64,000 nt of DNA. Source: Locusta migratoria (Eukaryota > Arthropoda > Insecta > Orthoptera > Acrididae). The number at the start of each line of letters is the position of its first letter. Positions within the stretch are counted from its first letter, which is position 1. The notes under the pieces are model-generated. The model saw only the letters and a list, made by a program, of their open reading frames with translations. It did not search any database and had not been told where the DNA came from. Positions 21,216-33,289 of this stretch are shown one piece after another. Location: positions 211,966,333-212,030,332 of the forward strand of contig CM048755.1 of the NCBI GenBank assembly GCA_026315105.1. The letters run 5' to 3'. The translations under genes and the position numbers were made by a program.

Positions 21216-21403
21216 AATAAAATTTTTGTAAACCTATTGGACCAAACTGCTGTGGTCATCAGTCCCAAGACTTAGACTATTTAAACTAACCTAAGGAGAA
21301 CACACACACCCATGCCCCAGGAAGGACTCGAACCTCCGTCAGCGAGCGAGCAAGCTCGCGCTCCTCAGCAAGACGCTTTAGAGCGCTAGACCACTCCACC
21401 GTG
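21216..21403 (-). repeat. SINE-B
   Basis: Minus-strand SINE-B with tail 'tttttgtaaacctattggac', 'cacacacccatgccccagga', B-box complement 'ggactcgaacctcc' and head end 'gaccactccaccgtgg'. It lies 30 bases from the truncated SINE-A. Confidence 0.88.
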
Positions 21404-22848
21404 GGAAGAACACCCCTTAACCATTCTTTGTCGTCTTATAACAGGAAGTGTCCCAAAATTTAATTTAATACACACATGAAAAAGTCTTTTACAGCTTGGT
21501 AACCGACTCGCATTGTTCGTTGCACCTTATTTAGCTCAGAACTCAAGAAATGTCGGTACCGAAGACAAGGAAATGCTATACGTATAAGACGCCGAAGATG
21601 TAGCTGTTGCTGTACCATCTTCACAAGACATTGAGGCACTCAAAAGGAACTACTTGCATGCTAGGTCATAAGTTCAATCTCTAGTAACAATCATATGAAA
21701 GTGCTGTGTTACCAATTATGACAGGAAAAACCATTAACTACTAATTACTCACATTCCATACACTTCACAAAATGGACGTCGTCGACATCCAAGAAACGTC
21801 CAAAATATCTATCCTACCTAGCTAAACTTCCTTTGCGTTTCTCCTTCGAACCTGATTGTGCAAATCTTTGTGATCCCTATGACACGCTATTTTTCATTCT
21901 GTGTTCATAGTGCAAGTAAATACTTAGTTTTGAACAGTTCTTGGAAGTCGACGATATCCATTTTGCAATGTCAACTGATGCGGCTTTTGCGTCACTACTT
22001 TTACCTTTCCAAATAATGGAACCGTTGAGCTCGAAAACCTGTCATCGCCACTTTTTACCAAACTGAGATTCTTGCAATTTCCAAATGATGTGCGCATACA
22101 ATTTAGGTAAAAAAGAGAAAAAAAAAACACAAGTTATGTAAAATATTAAGCATTAAATCTTCGTTTAGTTTGAAAACATGCCATATCCTGACAATGACTT
22201 GTCCGCTACCTGAAATTTACGAAATTTCAACAGATAGCACTAGTTTAACCATTATTTATGATGGTGTGCTCATAACCTATGGTTTTAGTTCCATGCTGGC
22301 TTGTGCTTACACCACCTTATGCCTTACCTTATGCATGCGCAAAAGCTGATCTTCCGCCACCTCTTCGCTAGCAGTTAAATATTTGTCACGACGAAGACTA
22401 TGAACGTCCTTGACTATCGAAATCACTACATATTAGGGAAAAAAGGCCAAACATTTGTGGCATGTAACAATGCAAAAGTCATTACTGGTTCCAGAATATG
22501 TCACAAATACGAAGTTAAAGGAAAATGGTTTTCCATCTCGTATTTCCTCGCACCACACATGCACAATTTTTACATTGCTTCGTATTAGCAGAAAACGGAA
22601 AATCCACTGACACCTTGAACTACGAGAAACGAAAGAATATTATTGTCCGGTGATTGGGAACGACTTTTTCGGAAACGGCGTAACTGTTCGTCTTTTGGCG
22701 TGCTACTGATGTCAGTATCTATGGACAGACGAACGGCGGTGAAATCACGAATAGGCGATGAGTTGTTAGACGTCCACGCCTCATCACCAAACGTGGAGAT
22801 GTGAAGGTTACCCGATCCATACAGCAGATTAAGTGACGATCTGTGATA
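21404..22848. other. No gene recognised
   Basis: Mostly AT-rich unique-looking sequence. A minus open frame at 22585-22989 (134 codons) starts inside the Tc1 end at 22851 and runs into the flank. The flank part (GSGNLHISTFGDEAWTSNNS) may be a fragment of another repeat but has no motif I know. Confidence 0.35.
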
Positions 22849-22850
22849 TA

Positions 22851-24201
22851 CACTCCGGGCCATTAAAATTGCTACACTATGAAGATGACGTGCTACAGAC
22901 GCGAAATTTAACCGATAGGAAGAAGATGCTGTGATGCAAATGATTAGCTTTTCAGAGCATTCACACAATGTTGGCGCCGGTGGCGACACCTACAACGTGC
23001 TGACATGAGGAAAGTTTCCAACAGATTTCTCATACACAAACAGCAGTTGACCGGTGCCTAGTGAAACGTTGTTGTGATGCCTCGTGTAAGGAGGAGAAAT
23101 GCGTGCCAACACGTTTCCGACTTTGATAGAGGTCGGATTGAAGCCTATCCCGATTGCGGTTTATCGTATCGCGACATTGCTGCTTGCGTTGGTCATAATC
23201 CAATGACTGTTAGCAGAATATGGAATCGGTTGGTTCAGGAGGGCAATACGGAAAGCCGTGCTGGATCCCACCGGCCTCGTATCATTAGGAGTTGCGATGA
23301 TAGTCATCTTATCTGCATGGCTGTAACGGACCGTGCAGCCACGTCTTGATCCCTGAGTCAACAGAGGCGGACGTTTGCAAGACAACAACCATCTGAACGA
23401 ACAGTTCGACGACGTTTGCAGCAGCATGGACTATCAGCTGCGGTTACCCTTGACCCTGCATCACAGACAGGAGAGCCTGCGATTATGTACGTAACGACGA
23501 ACCTGGGTGCACGATGACAAAACGTCAATTTTTGGGATGAATCCGGGTTCTGTTTACAGCATCACGATGGTCGCATCCGTGTTTGGCGACATGACGGTGA
23601 ACGCACATTGGAAGGGCGTATTCGTCATCGTTATAGTAGTGGGGTGCCATTGGTTACACGTCTCGGTCACCTCTTGTTCGCATCGACGGCACTTTGAACA
23701 GTGGCCGTCACATTTCAGATGGGTTACGACCCGTGGCTCTACCCTTCATTCGATCCCTGCGAAACCCTACATTTCAGCAGGGTAATGCATGCTGCAGGTC
23801 CTGTACGGGTCTTTCTGGATACGGCAAATTTTCGACTGCTGCCCTATTCAGCATATTCTCCAGTTCTCTCACCAACTGAAAACTTCTGGTCAATGGTGGC
23901 CGAGCAACGGGCTCGTTACAATACGCCAGTCACTACTCTTAATGAACTGTGGTATCGTGTTGAAGCTGCATGGGCATCTGTACCTGTACACGTCATCCAA
24001 GCTCTGACTCAATGCCCAGGCGTATCAAGGACGTTATTAAGGCCAGAGGTGGTTGTTCTGGATACTGATTTCTCAGGATCTATGCACCAAAATTGCGTGA
24101 AAGTGTAATCACGCGTCACTTCTAGTATAATATGTTTTGTCTAATGAATACCCGTTTATCTGCATTTCTTCTTGGTGTAGCAATTTTAATGGCCAGTAGC
24201 G
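22851..24201 (+). mobile_element. Near full-length Tc1-like transposon
   Basis: Terminal inverted repeats at 22851-22877 and 24175-24201 share 'ccattaaaattgctacac' and are flanked by TA (22849-22850, 24202-24203). The length of 1351 bp fits a complete Tc1-type element. It is the complete relative of the deleted copy at 12781-13646. Confidence 0.93.
23074..24108 (+). pseudogene. Tc1-like transposase, broken
   Basis: The N-terminus is intact from the ATG at 23074: MPRVRRRNACQHVSDFDRGR, then GLSYRDIAACVGHNPMTVSR and IWNRLVQEGNTESRAGSHRP, a paired-like helix-turn-helix pair. A stop follows at about residue 92. Further on come QQRRTFARQQPSERTVRRRL, the first catalytic block as NFWDESGF (about 23527-23550), DGRIRVWRHDGERTLEGRI, then VRVFLDTANF where an LQDNARPH-like block is expected, and SAYSPVLSPTENFWSMVAEQ (the SP.LSPIE block with the third acidic residue). 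The first Asp and the last Glu can be seen, but the middle catalytic block is degenerate and frameshifts occur near 23510 and 23690. It is not functional. Confidence 0.85.
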
Positions 24202-24203
24202 TA

Positions 24204-25593
24204 TGAAACTGGGGCTCCATAGTAGCCAACGTGTTGTTGTTTGGGATTTTGAAGGAGACTAAACAGTAGGATCATCAGTCCCTGGACGACCTCTATTTAA
24301 TAGTATGTTGATCCAATGACATCATGAGTTACGATTCCAGTTTATTCATAACATTAAATCAAAACTATCCCGAAAAACCATCACATACAAAACAATAACG
24401 CTATAGCCAAATCTTATAAAACTTTTCTAGCTGCAATGATGTCTAAGCATTGAAATTGTCCTATTCGTTGAAACCTTTTGGAGGATGTTTGCTGAGGCTA
24501 GCGTTTCCATTCGCTATTTTCTCATATGTCCCAATGAGGATTTATTGTAAGGTTGAAATTTGCTCGTTTCCATTCCTTTTTAAATTTACTGACTTGATTT
24601 TTGTGCGATAGATCTCACTGAAAATTATTAAGGAATCTTGATAAGTATTATATTTCAAAATGTTGTTTTGTAGTTGCTTCTTCATATTAATAGCCATAAT
24701 TTGCAATGAAAATAGAAAAAAAATTACAGCAAGTGATTATTTCCAGTTTTAGATATATGTGGCAGTACGCACAAGCGACCAAAGAGCAGAACTGTTTGGT
24801 ACGCGTGTAGAATGCATGTTTGTGGAGCTCGACGCTACTGAGTTCTGTCAAACAAGGTATGTGCTTCAGTGGTAACTGATACTTAATCGTTATAACATCT
24901 GAGTGCCAAATCAATTGGTAGACGATTTAATCGAAAATTGGTACAATCACTTTGTCATTTTACGCTACAATTAGCAATGGGAGGAAAGACGCTGCATTTA
25001 GGAGGATAATCGAGTAGGCCTATGTTGGAAAATGTAACAGGGGTAAATGGCACAGTTAAGCACGATGAAACCTGCCGCACTTAATGAATCCCTGTGCATC
25101 GATTTCTATGTGGCAGTTCCGGAGAGGACACGTGTTTGTTTCTTTTGGTGCCTTTAGCAAACATGTGAAATTGGTGTCCACGAACAGGAAAAGCGTCCGG
25201 GCCATACTTTGCGATAATTAATCAGGATTACCTCCCTTCTTGTGGTAAGCCTACCATAAGCGGATTCTATCGGATCAGGGGACTGTTTTCACTGCGCCAC
25301 GTTAGAGGAGTTAGTTGGAGCCGGAAGGCGTTTATACAATCTTCTCACCCATAAGAAGCCGTCAGTCCAGTTAAAATGAGAAGTTCATGCAACAGCCTGT
25401 GGTAATGGTCTACATTTTAATCCAAAAGCACCAGTTCTTGTGGAAGAACACCTCCCAGATGTCGCAAGAGTCTTACATTATGATGTACATTGTGTCAAAG
25501 AACTTATGTTGCTAAACCCTGGGAAGAAAATCTCATGAATACGTCGATTTATGTATTAAAATATCGACTGAAATCTGTAATTGCACTGTAAAA
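24204..25593. other. No gene recognised
   Basis: About 1.4 kb without a recognisable repeat or coding block. All open frames are short and motif-free. Confidence 0.4.
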
Positions 25594-25597
25594 TTAA

Positions 25598-27017
25598 CCA
25601 TACTTTTAGACTGACTATAAAATCCGTGCTAAGTGCCAAAATGAACGTTTTGAATAAAACGCGGAAAACCTCCTAAAATGAACAGTTTGTCTTTATGTGC
25701 AATTTTTTTCGCCTTAATTTGTGTCTACCGTTAATCTTTAAAGACTTATTACAGTTGAATTGACCATTCAATATTTATGAAAAAAATATTTTCCTGATAA
25801 AAAATATAAATAGGGCTATGTGCCATACCCTCTACTGTAAAAACCGGGCTATGTCCAAAATTCGAGTAAATGGAAAGCTGTATTGGACTTTGTGGTCTGG
25901 GTGAAAGTCAACAAAGGCGTCTACATTCTCTGATAATTCAGATCTTAGCTTAAATAAGTAAGTGAACTCTTGGCCCTTGTGTAATGGCTTTCCTCTTGGA
26001 GGAAACTTGCTATGTGTTCAACAATACGCTGTGCATCGTTACCTGTGTATTTCATCTCTTTGGTTTTATTTCCCCAACGTTCAACTTAACGTAACGTCAC
26101 CAAGTTTTTTCGATTTAACCAATGTTTCAACCCTATGCTTTGTGATTTCATGGATTTCCATAAATGCTTGCTTACACACTTGTTTATGATCACCTTTGCC
26201 ATCAGGAATTGTATAAAATACACTGGCCTGCCTTCTACTTTCTGTCGAATCCGTGTATGACCCATGTCGCCTAGGTATAATACTTATATTTCCCATTAGA
26301 TACGAATTTTGCTTGACGTTATCTCCTAGTTCATAAAACTGATTGAAGATGTTTAGTTTTTGTTTGAAGGCAATGCTTCTGCATAGATATGGGCATCGGG
26401 ATGAAACCTACATAAAACGCCATTAAAAGTGTAAACACTACGTCTAATAACCTGTTTTTGCACTCAGAACAAAAGCGCATACACAAACAACTGCGAGATT
26501 AAAAGCCGAATGTATACAACTTCGAGCTATTAATAAACGACAACTAAGGTCTATGATGTTATAGAGGTATTTAAACTTACCGCAATAGGTTGAGGTTGTT
26601 TCTTAGGCACTTTCACGTTCAGGCTGTTCTTGCAGGATTTCCTTTCTGCTCTAAACTTTTTCTTCCATTGAGAAAAACGCCCTTAACCACTTTTACGGCG
26701 CTTATTTACCATCTCCATTGCAGAAAAAGCACAAAATGAATACTTACTGCTTGCTACACGATGGAACCTCAAACAGTAATAACAAAGCTCACGTGCACCT
26801 CTGGCCACTGGCACATAGCCCAGATTTCACTTCATAACAGGTGGCACATAGATCGTCGGGCATTCTTGTGAGAAACATTAGAACTACTTCCACATCGAAT
26901 AACAGATAGATCGCTTTTTACTGAGTAGTGTTAGGCATGTAGCCCACATTTTCACAATAAAACAAAAATTTTAATTTTTGGCACTTACCTCGGATTTTAT
27001 TTTCAGTCTACAATTCT
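25598..27017 (-). mobile_element. Candidate DNA transposon with uncharacterised coding sequence
   Basis: A terminal block at about 25605-25640 ('tagactga', 'ataaaatccg', 'taagtgccaaaa') recurs inverted at about 26975-27008. A second subterminal word, GGGCTATGTGCC near 25813, recurs inverted in the right half (26776-26787, and a diverged form near 26940). Between these arms lies a two-exon pseudogene on the minus strand. TTAA stands just outside both arms (25594-25597 and 27018-27021) and may be the target duplication, though TTAA is common by chance in AT-rich DNA. The left arm is about 140 bases longer than the right. Confidence 0.5.
25900..26718 (-). pseudogene. Two-exon pseudogene of an uncharacterised transposase-like family
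   Basis: Exon 1 (26718-26581) reads MEMVNKRRKSG, an in-frame TAA, then SQWKKKFRAERKSCKNSLNV and KVPKKQPQPIA. A GTAAGT donor follows at 26580 and a TAG acceptor before 26407, giving a 173-bp phase-0 intron. Exon 2 reads CPYLCRSIAFKQKLNIFNQF, YELGDNVKQNSYLMG and, after RRHGSYTDSTESRRQASVFY, VCKQAFMEIHEITKHRVETL. After a frameshift near 26080 it continues in another frame: NKTKEMKYTGNDAQRIVEHI, ESHYTRAKSSLTYLS, a stop, and DLNYQRM. The C-x3-C, 'F..LG...Q..YL', 'CK.aF..iH.I...R', 'SHYtR...YLs.dLN' order matches a family of unnamed insect and invertebrate proteins I have seen, usually repeated in genomes. Its enzymatic role is not known to me. Confidence 0.6.
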
Positions 27018-27021
27018 TTAA

Positions 27022-29828
27022 TTATAAATCCCTCTGTGGATTCAGATGTAGGATTACCGATTTTCTTTTAAGATAATGCCATGGATCTTCAGCACTTTAT
27101 ATGACTTATAATGAGTGTATTATTCCTGGTAAGAATGTACGTTTTAAATGATAGTGTATTAACTAAACTAATCAACGTAACAAATAACTGAGATAATGAT
27201 TTACGAAAGTAAAATAACTGCTGCTAGCATTTATTATGTCCTATCCTCGCATATAACCGTTTATAGCTGACGAACTCCTCGAGTAGTGTGTTACGTTGTG
27301 GTTGACTGTCCTAGTACTAAGTTTCTTAGGTATTGTGCAGAGTTTCATGTTACTACTTCGCACAGAAATGTATACATTGTCGAATATAAATCACCATCGC
27401 TGAGTTCTGGTGGCTATTAATCAAATAGAAATTAATAATTTCACCGATAATGCTGCGATTACTGCAACAGAACTGTACAAGCAAACCCATCTACCTTAAG
27501 ACGTTGTACGACTACAATAAATAAATGAATAATGAACAAATTAATGGCAGGGAATGATATAATACAAAAGAACACTGAAGTATAGTGAGTGAGCCGTCAT
27601 CCCGTAACATATTATTCACCTTCTTCCGGCGAAATCCTTACGCACTGCAGCAGTTATATTGAGTCGCACTCACTTGCTGCTCTAGCGCTTGAAAGGCTGA
27701 TGACTCCGTCGATATTCGCTGGTCCACACAGGCAGGAGCTATACCAGGAATTGAACCCCACTCAGGTGAATGGTTCTCAAAGTCACTCAACAGGTACATA
27801 TTGCAACAAAAGCACACAGGTAGCAACAAGGGTGTCGCTTAACTGCGGCGGGTGGGGGGGGGGGGGGTGTAGAGGAGGTCGGTGTATGAGTGGCCTTTGC
27901 GTTTCCCCTTACTACGATCACTATCACTTTAGTAGAGCAAAATTTGTTATTGGGCTGCATTCCAAAGATGTCAGCTAACGCTGGTGCACCCTCACGACGT
28001 CTTTAGAGAAAAGCTGAATCGCTCAGGGAGTGTCACCACTCACGGACATTATCAATAACGTCGCCCTGTCGATCACTGCAATTCGGACTGTACTTTTCGA
28101 CTGTGAAATGTGTGGGAATCAACACTACAGACAAAGGTATGGTTTAACTGTCATAATTTATGCAAGCGTCGGGGTTTTTGCATTAAGATCGGAAGTGTAC
28201 CTGAAATGTTTTCCTCAGGCACACATTAAATACGCGGGTGATTTCAAGGCTGGTCATATCGGTTCGGGCCGCTAGCATAGGTGTGTCAAATGAAGTGGTG
28301 AAATTTTGAAAAGAGAAGATGTGACGACCTATTCTTCGTGTGACACGTCGACGCTGGCATTTGGAAGGAGTGTGGAGAAATTTAGTGTCATTGCGATATC
28401 GTTTAACCACCATAAACACCTCAAGAAAATCTTTAGCCTAGCGCTTTGTCGTAAGCTTTACCAACATGTGTCCAATATTGCGAATTATAAAAGAACTGAC
28501 TGAGTTATTCTTGAAAGTAAACGAACACTGCTGGGAGAAACTGTAAGAACACATTTTTGCGCTTTTACAAAATGTAAGATTTTGCAAAGGAAGCTTATGT
28601 TTCCAACCTCTTACTAACTGGCTACCGTAATTCTCCTTAATGTATTCGGTTTGTACTCCTTGTTAATAATTTATGCTTCAGACGGGCCGCGCAGTAAGGT
28701 CTAAACAGCTCAAGAATAATGCAATGAAAGCCCATTGGGAAGCGCAGGACACAGATTATTTTGGTTACACCTACACAGTTCAACGTTTCCAGTGATTCGG
28801 TACTCCTGTGAATTTATTTTGCAAAACATCCATATTGTTTGTAACAGTTATATGTTTCACGTGTAATTTTGTTTGAAGTAGTTGATAAAACTATTCATTA
28901 GTCGTAAGTTTTCTCATTATCATCTCGTGAACTCCTTACGAACCACGTGGTCATCACTGGAGCATGGTGCATAGCATGCAATGTCATCTGTGTTGACCAC
29001 ATACCCTACTAAGAAGCACGCCCAGACTTTTGTATTGTGCAGGGGACCATCGTAGATTTAAATGGTTGCTGTCAAAACCACTGTCTTTCAGTAAAAATGA
29101 AATTAATGTTCCATTCATTCAGTAATTCTTTCCGTAACCTTGGATACTTTACTGTAGCAGTTAATTCCCTGTCTGGTTCAAGTTCCATAGAGCTATGTTA
29201 TTTGGAAATGAAGCATCATAAACTTACAATGCTTTTGCACACCAGTGTACCAGTGTATAATGAATACTTACGAATAAAATTTTATTCATATCAAATGATC
29301 AATTCTCATTATTCTTTTTCCTTCTGGCTCATTTGAGGACCACGCACCAATTTAAATGGTTCTTCCCTTGTTCGTCTTCCTTTTTCTCCAGTAATCTTCG
29401 ATATTTTTACATTTATCCTTATTTTCTCCTCAGACCATTTTGACCCTGTCTTCTTTTCCCTCCTGCATTTGGATCCTTTCATTTTTAACTCTTTCTTTTT
29501 AAAAAGCTCTCATTCTGTTGAGTCTGTTTCACTTGTATGGCTTCTTTCCAAATCTTCTCTAACTTCTTGAATGTAAGCTATTTTTGACGTCTTGTTATAC
29601 AGATATTTAAAAATCTGTTCGGTAAATATTTTGGAGTTTATTTTGTATAAACATAAAAAAATTGTAGTAGCCCATTCTTTACTTTTCCAGTTATGTTTTC
29701 TATGTTGAGGTAAACTTCTTCATTATTTCTTACTTTCCATACCCCTGTATGCCTGTCCAGTGTGAAATAGATCTGCGCAGGCGAAACCGTTGATATCGCC
29801 CTGAATGAAACGTGTAGGATAATAGTGG
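27022..29828. other. No gene recognised
   Basis: A long unassigned stretch. The longest open frame (27589-27978 plus, 129 codons) includes a 14-base G run at 27854-27867 and has no domain. Composition is ordinary AT-rich. I see no SINE or LINE signature until the LINE tail at 29833. Confidence 0.4.
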
Positions 29829-30012
29829 GTTTTATATTAGATTAGATTAGTACTGGTTCCATAGATCATGAATACGACCCTTCGTAAAGATGTGGAACGT
29901 GTCAGGTTAATGAAAGGAGTCCTTACAAATTATTACTTTGTACTAAATATTACATGACACTTTTTTTAATTTTTGTTTTTTAATATATTTTTTATTTATT
30001 TTTCCAAATTTA

Positions 30013-30933
30013 CTAATTTATATCCAAAAATTCATTTATAGTGTAACAGGAGTTGCCATGCAGAAAGTCTTTTAATTTATTTTTAAATGCTTGTTGGCTA
30101 TCTGTCAGGTTTCTGATGCTGTTTGGCAGGTGACCAAAGACTTTTGTGACTGCATAATTCACCCCTTTCTGTGCCAATGCTAGATTTAACACTGAATAGT
30201 GAAGATCATTCTTTCTCCTAGTGTTGTAGTTATGTACACTGCTATTGCTTTTGAATTCGGTGGGATTGGTAATAACAAATTTCATAAGTGAATATATATA
30301 CTGAGAAGCTACTGTGAAGATCCCTAGCTCTTTCAATAAGTGTCTGTAGGATGATCTTGGATGGGCTCCGGCAATTATTCTGATCACACGCTTTTGTGCA
30401 ATGAATACTTTTTTACTCAATGATGAATTACCCCAGAGAATGAAAATTAACATAGTAAGCTAATTTACGGAGATGTATATCACCAAACTTTGCAATTACC
30501 CTAATAGCATAAGTCGCTGAACTCAAACGTTTCAACAGATCTTCAATATGTTTTTTTTTCCATTTCAACCCCTCATCAATGATGACACCTAAAAGTTTTG
30601 AATATTATACCTCTACTACAGATTTCTGATCAAAATCTTTATTTATTGATGGTGTCATTCCATTTACTGTATGGAACTGTATGTACTGTGTTTTATCAAA
30701 ATTTAATGATAGTTCATTTGCTGAGGACCACTTAATGATTTTCTGAAAGACGTCGTTTACAGTTTGTTGTTTGTCAGGTGTGATAACTATACTTGTATCA
30801 TCAGCAAAAATAACCAGGTCTGCATCTTCATGAATATAGAATGGCAAGTCATTAATATATATTAAGAACAGCAGGGGCCCAAGACCGAACCTTGTGATAC
30901 CCCACTTATGATTGTTCCCCAATTTGAGGAATC

Positions 30934-30993
<60 letters not shown>

Positions 30994-32741
30994 ATATTAT
31001 GTGAATTACTTATGTCAACTTTCTGCACTCTTCCTGTTAGGTATGATTTAAAAGCATTTGTACACTGTCCCATTCATACCACAATACTTCAGTTTATCTA
31101 GAAGAATTCCATGATTTACACAATCAAAACCCTTGGAGAGATCACAAAAAATCACAACAGGTGATGTCCGGTTATTCAGAGCATTTAATATTTCATTGGT
31201 GAAAGTATATATAGCATTTTTTTAAAAAGCCTTTATGGAAACCAAACTGACATTTTGTTAGAACTTTATTTTTACCTATGTGTGAAACTACTCTAGAATA
31301 CATTACTTTTTGAAGAATTTTGGATAAGGCTGTAAGAAATGAGATTGGTCGGTAGTTGTTGACATCAGATGTATCCAATTTTTGGTGCAGAGGTTTAACT
31401 ATATCATATTTAAGTCTATCAGGAAAAATACCCTGCTTCAGAGGTGGCTAAGAATCCTACTTATTTCTTGATAACAAGCTTTCATTACCCTGCTGAAAGT
31501 ACCATCAATTCCATGTGAGCTTTTGCTCTTAAGAAAGTTTATAATTTTCTTAATTTCAGAAGGATAGGTGGGTGGAATTTCAGTTGTATTAAATTGTGTG
31601 GGTATGGCCTGTTCCATTAACTGCCTAGCTTCTTCTAATAAAGATTTAGATCCTATTTTGTCCACAACATTTAAAAAATAATTATTAAATGGGTTTTCAA
31701 CTCCTGGTTTGTTAGTTGAAAAACTTTTCATTCACTCTGATGGTAATGCTGTCTCCCTGTGCCCTGTCTTCCTAGTAATAATATTCCAAATTGTTTTAAT
31801 TTTGTTATTTAATTTGTTGTTTAATTTTGTTATCTTAGACATGATGCACATGCTTCTGGACTTTTTAATAACTTTTCTTAATGTAGCACAGTAGTTTTTA
31901 TAATATTTGAGTGTTTCTGGGTCATTACTCTTTCTTGCTGTTAGATACAGTTCCCTTTTTCGGTTACAAGATATTCATATTCCTTTAGTAAGCCATGGTT
32001 TCTTGAATGGCATGGTTTATTATCATTATATTTAACTATATTTAACAATTTTCAAATACTCTTACAAACATATCATGAAATAAGTAATATTTTAAATTAG
32101 TATCAGCTTCCTTATACAGCTCATCCCAGTCTAAGTGCTGAAGATCTTGCCTGAAATTACTAAATGTTGAATCTTTAACTGAATGTACAACTTTGGAGGG
32201 CTGTTTTGAATTACAGAGAGGAACTATGTCGTTTATTGTAACTAGCTGTGCACCATGATCAGAAAGACCATTCTCAACAGGACAAGCATTTATGTTCTTA
32301 AACTTATCTTGGTCTATAAAAAAGTTATCTATCAGTGTGCTACTGTCCTTAACCACCCGAGTAGGAAAATCAGTTACAAATGACAAATTGAAAGAACTGA
32401 GTAAGACACTCCTTTAGTGAGTCAACATTGAAATCCCCACAAATAATAATTTGTTTTCCATTATCTGACAGATAGCACAACAAGGCATCCATATTTTCCA
32501 TAAATAACAGAAAGTTTCCTGAAGTGGACCTATATACTGTTACAGTTATAAAAGAAGAACCTTTGTTCAGTTTAAGCTCACAGGGACATGCTTCTATATG
32601 TTGCTCTACACAAAACCTTTGATTTTCTAAACTTTTTACACAGTGATAACTTTTGACATAGATGGCAACTCCTCCTATCACCTTATTCTCTCTATTCACA
32701 TGTGCTGCTAGTTTGTAACTCCTTATGTTTACATCTGTCAC
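30013..32741 (-). pseudogene. LINE ORF2: endonuclease and reverse transcriptase in pieces
   Basis: Coding blocks in order on the minus strand: endonuclease core GGVAIYVKSYHC and IIICGDFNVDSL (32741-32370); its end VENGLSDHGAQLVT with the catalytic SDH (32386-32042); a linker and RT start with YPSEIKKIINFLKSKSSHGI (31731-31438); NNYRPISFLTALSKILQKVM and QFGFHKGF (31378-31193); RT palm GPLLFLIYINDLPFY and VIFADDTSIVI, where both Asp of FADD are kept (30922-30605); and a C-terminal block VFIAQKRVIRIIAGAHPRSS and HNYNTRRKNDLHY (30453-30013). The family encodes an APE-type endonuclease and an RT for target-primed integration. Frameshifts between the blocks and the T tract make this copy inactive. 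Confidence 0.88.
30937..30991. repeat. T55 homopolymer inside the LINE
   Basis: An unbroken run of 55 T on the plus strand (A on the LINE's coding strand) within the RT-coding region, between GVPQG-type and later palm motifs. It may be an expanded A tract, a poly(A)-only insertion or an assembly artefact. Confidence 0.95.
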
Positions 32742-32759
32742 AATGTGATGTGTATGAAA

Positions 32760-33240
32760 CCGACCCCCCTTGACCTCCTATGTAAGGCGTCTGTCTTTGC
32801 CTCTCCAAAAGACTGCAGAACAGCTGCAGAGTACACAGAGCGATTCAAGCAAACGTTTGACGAGCGCCACGTTCTCTACAACGCCCAAGTTACGAAAGGA
32901 AGACTCAAATCAAGGAAAAGCTATTTGAGAAATGTACCAATTGAATCACCTTAAAACTACCCACTACAACAAGCACGCCCTACCGGAAGCGAACTGGACT
33001 GGAAAACCTGGCGAACCATGAATAGGATGAGAACGATAGTTGCACCTGTGAAAACCATTAAAGGTAAGCGGGGACTAGCGGACGCTGAGGATCTTCTCTG
33101 CGAATGTGGAGAACCACAGGACATGACACATGTACTTCATTGTTGTAGTTGCCTGTACCCTCGATGATCTATGGTTAGTCAACGATGCGGCAGCTGACGT
33201 GGCCCGATATTTGGGCCAAAGATTTAGGTTGACGGAGAGT
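32760..33240 (+). pseudogene. LINE C-terminal fragment with a CxCG zinc-like motif
   Basis: Plus-strand coding reads MNRMRTIVAPVKTIKGKRGL, ADAEDLLCECGEPQDMTHVL and HC (33017-33150). After a frameshift it reads CTLDDLWLVNDAAADVARYL. A C-x-C-G...H...C motif followed by 'DLW....A.dVA.y...' is the C-terminus of many insect non-LTR RT proteins. Upstream, 'DCRTAAEYTERFKQTFDERH' and 'HALPEANWTGKPGEP'-like text belong to the same block. It abuts the 5' break of the minus-strand LINE, so one of the two inserted into or was joined to the other. Confidence 0.7.
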
Positions 33241-33289
33241 CCGGACTCGAAAAAGTAAGTTCGTGAACAGAATATTTTACAAATTATTC

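Larger units (their letters stand above)
29833..32741 (-). mobile_element. Non-LTR retrotransposon (Jockey/CR1 superfamily), 5'-truncated
   Basis: Read on the minus strand it runs from part of the endonuclease (32741) through the reverse transcriptase to a 3' end at about 29833. That end carries repeats of TAATCT ('attagattagatta' on the plus strand). The 5' end breaks inside the endonuclease domain, the usual 5' truncation of LINE copies. A 55-T tract interrupts the RT region at 30937-30991. At 2.9 kb this is the longest uninterrupted LINE copy in the window. Confidence 0.85.

Noticed and set aside
27589..27978. 129-codon plus open frame
   Set aside because: It depends on a G14 run for its Gly-rich part and shows no motif or splice context.
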